From contig MCGO01000162.1 of assembly GCA_002104985.1 (NCBI GenBank), positions 21,452 through 85,451 on the forward strand: a stretch of 64,000 nt of DNA, written 5' to 3'. Origin of the DNA: Rhizoclosmatium globosum. Its lineage: Eukaryota > Chytridiomycota > Chytridiomycetes > Chytridiales > Chytriomycetaceae. Positions 56,478 through 64,000 of the stretch are shown one piece after another. A program made the position numbers and the translations under genes. Below the pieces are notes generated by a model. The model saw only the letters and a list, made by a program, of their open reading frames with translations. It searched no databases and was not told where the DNA came from. The first letter of the stretch is position 1; the number at the start of each line of letters is the position of its first letter.

Positions 56478-57392
56478 GCGAGTGGCAGCAAGGGCTTTAG
56501 TAAGGACAGCAATTTGTTGTCCTTGGATAGGTCAAGGCTGGTTTCTTTGGCGACAAATGCTCTGCCTGGTCCTGAAGTGAAGAGTTCCTTGTGTGCTGTA
56601 CGACTACGAGAACCAAGTTCGTCTGCGGCAACAATAGTGAGCACCTCAGCAAAGTCAAGCGGGAATTTTGTGGCTTTGGAGTGGATGAGGGCTGTCATTG
56701 AGCAGCCAGTTCGTCATCAGGAAGTCCAGTGAAGAAGTTGGCAATAGCTGACGCGTTGAATTCGGCCACAAGAGAAATATTGTTTGCGTCTGGATAGCCA
56801 AGATCTGCAAGGATAAGGATTTGAGATTGGATGTTTTGGAGGAGAATGAGGGGGTGTTTGTTTGGTGCAAGGCGAAGGGACTGGAGAGTGTTCTTTGCTG
56901 CGTTGATGTTTGATTGGTGGGAGACTTGACAGTGCGCTTTGAGGGCATCGATTCCGCGGTTGATATTTTGAGTTGGTCCAGCAGCACTTTTGAAAAAGTG
57001 AAGAGGATGTCGTCCATAAAGTCCTTGAGTACTCCCCAGACACGGTTCTTTGCGGTTTCGTAATTAGCGACAATTCCATTGTATTTCATTTCGAGTTCGA
57101 ACGAAGGGACTTTGACAGTTTTGAGGGTGGCACCTCCAACAACAGAGGTTTCTGTGCCATAGATTCTCGCCGGTGATACGTGGGTAATGTCCATGGACAA
57201 GAAGCTGACAAGCGAATTGATTGGAAGGGCGCCTGGTGCTGCGGGCGTGTCTTTGTAGAGAGCTGAGCCAGGGGGAAGTCCGATGTTTCCAAGGGTTTTC
57301 TTCACTTCTTCGAACCATTTGAGGTAGTTGGTGGAGTAGTTGGACTGATTGAGTCGCTGCGACTCCTTTGGTTGGCCGTACGTGGCGAGCAT
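56474..57392 (-). CDS. copia Gag region (two ORFs, 57392-56655 and 56698-56474)
   Basis: ATG at 57392. MLATYGQPKESQRLNQSNYS and KWFEEVKKTLGNIGLPPGSALYKD lead into helical Gag-like sequence. A single-base slip near 56960 (CTCAAAATATC) moves the better-looking frame (INRGIDALKAHCQVSHQSN ... NFFTGLPDDELAAQ). The second ORF continues with KATKFPLDFAEVLTIVAADELG. I see no CCHC zinc knuckle in any frame; an RRM follows instead. Confidence 0.7.
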
Positions 57393-57437
57393 GTTGGATG
57401 GTTGGGGAGGGTGAATTCTTTGCTGGTGCTGATAACG

Positions 57438-57504
57438 CTTGAGGTTTTGGAGAAAGAATTAATTTATTACTACAGTATAATATAACTAGATAAAAGGTTA
57501 ACGG
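57438..57504 (-). repeat. Short terminal direct repeat (5' LTR-like, 67 bp)
   Basis: Same sequence as 52700-52774 without 8 bp. Inside it, on the coding strand, follows GTTATCAGCACCAGC, a possible primer-binding site by position only. Confidence 0.78.
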
Positions 57505-60500
57505 TGTTGCGACAACACCAGTTGATTCAAACCCCAAATTCTGAGAATCTGAGTACGCAAACAGCTTTGTATGGTCCTAATGCAGTCATTTCTACTCTGA
57601 GTTGAGCCAGAAGTGTGTCTGAGCCTGTTTCATCAAGTGGTGTTGCCACAACTCCAGTTGATTCAAACCCCAAATTCTCACAATCTGAGTACGCAAACAG
57701 TTTTGTATGGTCCTAATGCAGTCATTTCTACTCTGAGTTGAGCCAGGAGTGTGTCTGAGCCTGTTTCATCAAGTGGTGTTGCCACAACACCAGTTAATTC
57801 AAACCTCAAATTCTGACAATCAGAGTACGCAAACAGCTTTGTATGGTCCTAATGCAGTCATTTCTACTCTGAGTTGAGCCAGAAGTGTGTCTGAGCCTGT
57901 TTCATCAAGTGGTGTTGCCACAACACCAGTTGATTCAAACCCCAAATTCTGACAATCTGAGTACGCAAACAGCTTTGTATGGTCCTAATGCAGTCATTTC
58001 TACTCTGAGTTGAGCCAGAAGTGTGTCTGAGCCTGTTTCATCAAGTGGTGTTGCACAACACCAGTTGATTCAAACCCAAATTCTGACAATCTGAGTACGC
58101 AAACACTTTGTATGGTCCTAATGCAGTCATTTCTACTCTGAGTTGAGCCAGAAGTGTTCTGAGCCTGTTTCATCAAGTGGTGTTGCCACAACACCAGTTG
58201 ATTCAAACCCAAATTCTGACAATCTGAGTACGCAAACACTTTTGTATGGTCCTAATGCAGTCATTTCTACTCTGAGTTGAGCCAGAAGTGTTCTGAGCCT
58301 GTTTCATCAAGTGGTGTTGCACAACACCAGTTGATTCAAACCCCAAATTCTGACAATCTGAGTACGCAAACACTTTTGTATGGTCCTAATGCAGTCATTT
58401 CTACTCTGAGTTGAGCCAGAAGTGTATCTGAGCCTGTTTCATCAAGTGGTGTTGCCACAACACCAGTTGATTCAAACCCAAATTCTGACAATCTGAGTAC
58501 GCAAACACTTTTGTATGGTCCTAATGCAGTCATTTCTACTCTGAGTTGAGCCAGAAGTGTATCTGAGCCTGTTTCATCAAGTGGTGTTGCGACAACACCA
58601 GTTGATTCAAACCCCAAATTCTGACAATCTGAGTACGCAAACACTTTTGTATGGTCCTAATGCAGTCATTTCTACTCTGAGTTGAGCCAGAAGTGTTCTG
58701 AGCCTGTTTCATCAAGTGGTGTTGCACAACACCAGTTGATTCAAACCCAAATTCTGACAATCTGAGTACGCAAACACTTTTGTATGGTCCTAATGCAGTC
58801 ATTTCTACTCTGAGTTGAGCCAGAAGTGTATCTGAGCCTGTTTCATCAAGTGGTGTTGCGACAACACCAGTTGATTCAAACCCAAATTCTGACAATCTGA
58901 GTACGCAAACACTTTTGTATGGTCCTAATGCAGTCATTTCTACTCTGAGTTGAGCCAGAAGTGTATCTGAGCCTGTTTCATCAAGTGGTGTTGCCACAAC
59001 ACCAGTTGATTCAAACCCCAAATTCTGACAATCTGAGTACGCAAACAGTTTTGTATGGTCCTAATGCAGTCATTTCTACTCTGAGTTGAGCCAGAAGTGT
59101 GTCTGAGCCTGTTTCATCAAGTGGTGTTGCGACAACACCAGTTGATTCAAACCCCAAATTCTGACAATCTGAGTACGCAAACACTTTTGTATGGTCCTAA
59201 TGCAGTCATTTCTACTCTGAGTTGAGCCAGAAGTGTATCTGAGCCTGTTTCATCAAGTGGTGTTGCCACAACACCAGTTGATTCAAACCCCAAATTCTGA
59301 CAATCTGAGTACGCAAACACTTTTGTATGGTCCTAATGCAGTCATTTCTACTCTGAGTTGAGCCAGAAGTGTGTCTGAGCCTGTTTCATCAAGTGGTGTT
59401 GCCACAACACCAGTTGATTCAAACCCCAAATTCTGACAATCTGAGTACGCAAACAGTTTTGTATGGTCCTAATGCAGTCATTTCTACTCTGAGTTGAGCC
59501 AGAAGTGTATCTGAGCCTGTTTCATCAAGTGGTGTTGCGACAACACCAGTTGATTCAAACCCCAAATTCTGACAATCTGAGTACGCAAACACTTTTGTAT
59601 GGTCCTAATGCAGTCATTTCTACTCTGAGTTGAGCCAGAAGTGTTCTGAGCCTGTTTCATCAAGTGGTGTTGCACAACACCAGTTGATTCAAACCCCAAA
59701 TTCTGACAATCTGAGTACGCAAACACTTTTGTATGGTCCTAATGCAGTCATTTCTACTCTGAGTTGAGCCAGAAGTGTATCTGAGCCTGTTTCATCAAGT
59801 GGTGTTGCACAACACCAGTTGATTCAAACCCCAAATTCTGACAATCTGAGTACGCAAACAGTTTTGTATGGTCCTAATGCAGTCATTTCTACTCTGAGTT
59901 GAGCCAGAAGTGTGTCTGAGCCTGTTTCATCAAGTGGTGTTGCACAACACCAGTTGATTCAAACCCCAAATTCTGACAATCTGAGTACGCAAACACTTTT
60001 GTATGGTCCTAATGCAGTCATTTCTACTCTGAGTTGAGCCAGAAGTGTATCTGAGCCTGTTTCATCAAGTGGTGTTGCGACAACACCAGTTGATTCAAAC
60101 CCCAAATTCTGACAATCTGAGTACGCAAACAGTTTTGTATGGTCCTAATGCAGTCATTTCTACTCTGAGTTGAGCCAGAAGTGTGTCTGAGCCTGTTTCA
60201 TCAAGTGGTGTTGCCACAACACCAGTTGATTCAAACCCCAAATTCTGACAATCTGAGTACGCAAACACTTTTGTATGGTCCTAATGCAGTCATTTCTACT
60301 CTGAGTTGAGCCAGAAGTGTATCTGAGCCTGTTTCATCAAGTGGTGTTGCGACAACACCAGTTGATTCAAACCCCAAATTCTGACAATCTGAGTACGCAA
60401 ACACTTTTGTATGGTCCTAATGCAGTCATTTCTACTCTGAGTTGAGCCAGAAGTGTATCTGAGCCTGTTTCATCAAGTGGTGTTGCACAACACCAGTTGA

Positions 60501-63500
60501 TTCAAACCCAAATTCTGACAATCTGAGTACGCAAACAGTTTTGTATGGTCCTAATGCAGTCATTTCTACTCTGAGTTGAGCCAGAAGTGTGTCTGAGCCT
60601 GTTTCATCAAGTGGTGTTGCACAACACCAGTTGATTCAAACCCCAAATTCTGACAATCTGAGTACGCAAACACTTTTGTATGGTCCTAATGCAGTCATTT
60701 CTACTCTGAGTTGAGCCAGAAGTGTATCTGAGCCTGTTTCATCAAGTGGTGTTGCCACAACACCAGTTGATTCAAACCCAAATTCTGACAATCTGAGTAC
60801 GCAAACAGTTTTGTATGGTCCTAATGCAGTCATTTCTACTCTGAGTTGAGCCAGAAGTGTTCTGAGCCTGTTTCATCAAGTGGTGTTGCGACAACACCAG
60901 TTGATTCAAACCCCAAATTCTGACAATCTGAGTACGCAAACACTTTTGTATGGTCCTAATGCAGTCATTTCTACTCTGAGTTGAGCCAGAAGTGTATCTG
61001 AGCCTGTTTCATCAAGTGGTGTTGCACAACACCAGTTGATTCAAACCCAAATTCTGACAATCTGAGTACGCAAACACTTTTGTATGGTCCTAATGCAGTC
61101 ATTTCTACTCTGAGTTGAGCCAGAAGTGTATCTGAGCCTGTTTCATCAAGTGGTGTTGCCACAACACCAGTTGATTCAAACCCCAAATTCTGACAATCTG
61201 AGTACGCAAACACTTTTGTATGGTCCTAATGCAGTCATTTCTACTCTGAGTTGAGCCAGAAGTGTATCTGAGCCTGTTTCATCAAGTGGTGTTGCACAAC
61301 ACCAGTTGATTCAAACCCAAATTCTGACAATCTGAGTACGCAAACACTTTTGTATGGTCCTAATGCAGTCATTTCTACTCTGAGTTGAGCCAGAAGTGTA
61401 TCTGAGCCTGTTTCATCAAGTGGTGTTGCGACAACACCAGTTGATTCAAACCCCAAATTCTGACAATCTGAGTACGCAAACAGTTTTGTATGGTCCTAAT
61501 GCAGTCATTTCTACTCTGAGTTGAGCCAGAAGTGTATCTGAGCCTGTTTCATCAAGTGGTGTTGCCACAACACCAGTTGATTCAAACCCCAAATTCTGAC
61601 AATCTGAGTACGCAAACAGTTTTGTATGGTCCTAATGCAGTCATTTCTACTCTGAGTTGAGCCAGAAGTGTATCTGAGCCTGTTTCATCAAGTGGTGTTG
61701 CGACAACACCAGTTGATTCAAACCCCAAATTCTGACAATCTGAGTACGCAAACACTTTTGTATGGTCCTAATGCAGTCATTTCTACTCTGAGTTGAGCCA
61801 GAAGTGTATCTGAGCCTGTTTCATCAAGTGGTGTTGCGACAACACCAGTTGATTCAAACCCCAAATTCTGACAATCTGAGTACGCAAACACTTTTGTATG
61901 GTCCTAATGCAGTCATTTCTACTCTGAGTTGAGCCAGAAGTGTATCTGAGCCTGTTTCATCAAGTGGTGTTGCGACAACACCAGTTGATTCAAACCCCAA
62001 ATTCTGACAATCTGAGTACGCAAACACTTTTGTATGGTCCTAATGCAGTCATTTCTACTCTGAGTTGAGCCAGAAGTGTATCTGAGCCTGTTTCATCAAG
62101 TGGTGTTGCGACAACACCAGTTGATTCAAACCCCAAATTCTGACAATCTGAGTACGCAAACACTTTTGTATGGTCCTAATGCAGTCATTTCTACTCTGAG
62201 TTGAGCCAGAAGTGTATCTGAGCCTGTTTCATCAAGTGGTGTTGCGACAACACCAGTTGATTCAAACCCCAAATTCTGACAATCTGAGTACGCAAACAGT
62301 TTTGTATGGTCCTAATGCAGTCATTTCTACTCTGAGTTGAGCCAGAAGTGTATCTGAGCCTGTTTCATCAAGTGGTGTTGCACAACACCAGTTGATTCAA
62401 ACCCCAAATTCTGACAATCTGAGTACGCAAACACTTTTGTATGGTCCTAATGCAGTCATTTCTACTCTGAGTTGAGCCAGAAGTGTATCTGAGCCTGTTT
62501 CATCAAGTGGTGTTGCGACAACACCAGTTGATTCAAACCCCAAATTCTGACAATCTGAGTACGCAAACACTTTTGTATGGTCCTAATGCAGTCATTTCTA
62601 CTCTGAGTTGAGCCAGAAGTGTATCTGAGCCTGTTTCATCAAGTGGTGTTGCACAACACCAGTTGATTCAAACCCCAAATTCTGACAATCTGAGTACGCA
62701 AACACTTTTGTATGGTCCTAATGCAGTCATTTCTACTCTGAGTTGAGCCAGAAGTGTATCTGAGCCTGTTTCATCAAGTGGTGTTGCACAACACCAGTTG
62801 ATTCAAACCCCAAATTCTGACAATCTGAGTACGCAAACACTTTTGTATGGTCCTAATGCAGTCATTTCTACTCTGAGTTGAGCCAGAAGTGTATCTGAGC
62901 CTGTTTCATCAAGTGGTGTTGCGACAACACCAGTTGATTCAAACCCCAAATTCTGACAATCTGAGTACGCAAACACTTTTGTATGGTCCTAATGCAGTCA
63001 TTTCTACTCTGAGTTGAGCCAGAAGTGTGTCTGAGCCTGTTTCATCAAGTGGTGTTGCCACAACACCAGTTGATTCAAACCCCAAATTCTGACAATCTGA
63101 GTACGCAAACAGTTTTGTATGGTCCTAATGCAGTCATTTCTACTCTGAGTTGAGCCAGAAGTGTATCTGAGCCTGTTTCATCAAGTGGTGTTGCGACAAC
63201 ACCAGTTGATTCAAACCCCAAATTCTGACAATCTGAGTACGCAAACACTTTTGTATGGTCCTAATGCAGTCATTTCTACTCTGAGTTGAGCCAGAAGTGT
63301 ATCTGAGCCTGTTTCATCAAGTGGTGTTGCACAACACCAGTTGATTCAAACCCAAATTCTGACAATCTGAGTACGCAAACAGTTTTGTATGGTCCTAATG
63401 CAGTCATTTCTACTCTGAGTTGAGCCAGAAGTGTGTCTGAGCCTGTTTCATCAAGTGGTGTTGCCACAACACCAGTTGATTCAAACCCCAAATTCTGACA

Positions 63501-63902
63501 ATCTGAGTACGCAAACAGTTTTGTATGGTCCTAATGCAGTCATTTCTACTCTGAGTTGAGCCAGAAGTGTATCTGAGCCTGTTTCATCAAGTGGTGTTGC
63601 ACAACACCAGTTGATTCAAACCCCAAATTCTGACAATCTGAGTACGCAAACAGTTTTGTATGGTCCTAATGCAGTCATTTCTACTCTGAGTTGAGCCAGA
63701 AGTGTATCTGAGCCTGTTTCATCAAGTGGTGTTGCCACAACACCAGTTGATTCAAACCCAAATTCTGACAATCTGAGTACGCAAACACTTTTGTATGGTC
63801 CTAATGCAGTCATTTCTACTCTGAGTTGAGCCAGAAGTGTGTCTGAGCCTGTTTCATCAAGTGGTGTTGCCACAACACCAGTTGATTCAAACCCAAATTC
63901 TG
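57505..63902. repeat. 136-bp satellite, main array (about 47 copies)
   Basis: Monomer of 134-136 bp repeated head to tail. Full-length monomers in 61.7-62.3 kb are exactly 136 bp apart. Variants differ mainly at four spots: hairpin loop GCGAC/GCCAC/GCAC, CCCC/CCC, CAGTTTT/CACTTTT, and GTGTGTCTG/GTGTATCTG/GTGTTCTG. ORFs seen on the minus strand arise only where a unit happens to be 135 bp long, so I do not call them genes. Each monomer has an inverted repeat GGTGTTG-N2-3-CAACACC. Confidence 0.96.
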
Positions 63903-64000
63903 AAATCTGAGTATTTTGTGACAATCTGGTAGCAGAACAGTTTATCATTTGGTTGAATCCTCATGCAGTCCTTTTATCTGAGTTGGCCAGAAGTGTATCT
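63903..64000. repeat. Degenerate satellite monomer at window end
   Basis: Similarity weakens after 63903 (TGAAATCTGAGTATTTTGTG, then TCATGCAGTCCTTTTATCTGAGTTGGCCAGAAGTG). It still follows the monomer order but with many changes, as expected at an array edge. Confidence 0.7.

Larger units (their letters stand above)
52700..57504 (-). mobile_element. Ty1/copia LTR retrotransposon inserted in the satellite
   Basis: Coding is on the minus strand in the order Gag, RRM, protease, integrase, reverse transcriptase, RNase H, the Ty1/copia order (integrase before RT). It is bracketed by direct repeats 52700-52774 and 57438-57504. The flanks on the plus strand carry GGTGTT on both sides, a 4-6-bp target-site duplication within the satellite hairpin arm. 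The frame is interrupted by several single-base slips (near 56960, 56505 and 54960) and by one in-frame TAG at 54247-54249. The copy looks unable to move by itself. Confidence 0.93.

Noticed and set aside
50815..63902. CRISPR-like array
   Set aside because: Units are 136 and 286 bp head to tail with no unique spacers, and the genome is eukaryotic.
57505..63948. Minus-strand ORFs in the satellite encoding a repeated peptide of about 45 residues (MTALGPYK...CVLRLSEFG)
   Set aside because: The nominal unit is 136 bp, not a multiple of three. ORFs persist only across units shortened to 135 bp, there is no start context, and the array looks like non-coding satellite.

Overview
The window is nuclear DNA of a eukaryote. 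Genes are close together, on both strands, and cut by many short introns (mostly 35-70 nt, GT...AG, often with CTAAC- or CTGAC-like branch sites). Nif1-like Sel1 and Brr6/Brl1 proteins, an eRF3 with a Q/N/Y/G-rich prion-like head, and a Dph6-RidA fusion point to a fungus. A TPPP/p25-alpha-type mini-protein, typical of flagellated cells, favours a zoosporic, chytrid-like lineage. The placement is inference, not proof.

From 1 to 50.5 kb it holds about 25 housekeeping genes. In order: HEATR3/Syo1; a type II membrane protein; tRNA-Thr; mitochondrial GFM2/Mef2; glutathionyl-hydroquinone reductase; ETHE1-like persulfide dioxygenase; eIF3b; a TPPP-like protein; a MYND-finger protein; Brr6/Brl1; a Nif1-like Sel1 protein; a CCCH-methyltransferase with an upstream OB-like ORF; a TPT-family transporter; an apparent snoRNA host gene; an unknown protein; a bestrophin-like channel; histone H4; VPS28; Dph6; a HERP-like ERAD protein; tRNA-Thr, tRNA-Val and tRNA-Ala; a RalGAP-alpha-like protein; Pth2; a sterol-desaturase-family enzyme; a glycosyltransferase; an ABCG transporter; eRF3; and a broken SAM methyltransferase. 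Many are divergent pairs with 11-280 bp between start codons, so shared promoters are likely.

From 50.8 to 64 kb it is repetitive. Five copies of a ~286-bp tandem repeat are followed by a 136-bp satellite. A 4.8-kb Ty1/copia element lies inside the satellite, flanked by unusually short (67 and 75 bp) direct terminal repeats. About 47 more satellite units follow, and the last visible monomer is degenerate.

Two observations stand out. First, 21.8-24.1 kb lacks protein genes but reads on the minus strand as a multi-exon non-coding transcript. Most internal exons are 59-60 nt, and the introns carry C/D-box snoRNA-like units, three with guides that match universally conserved rRNA stretches. Second, at least a dozen otherwise well-preserved genes are broken by single missing bases, often in homopolymers, which looks more like consensus error than gene decay. 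Exon coordinates below are my own splice-site readings, checked by frame arithmetic where stated.
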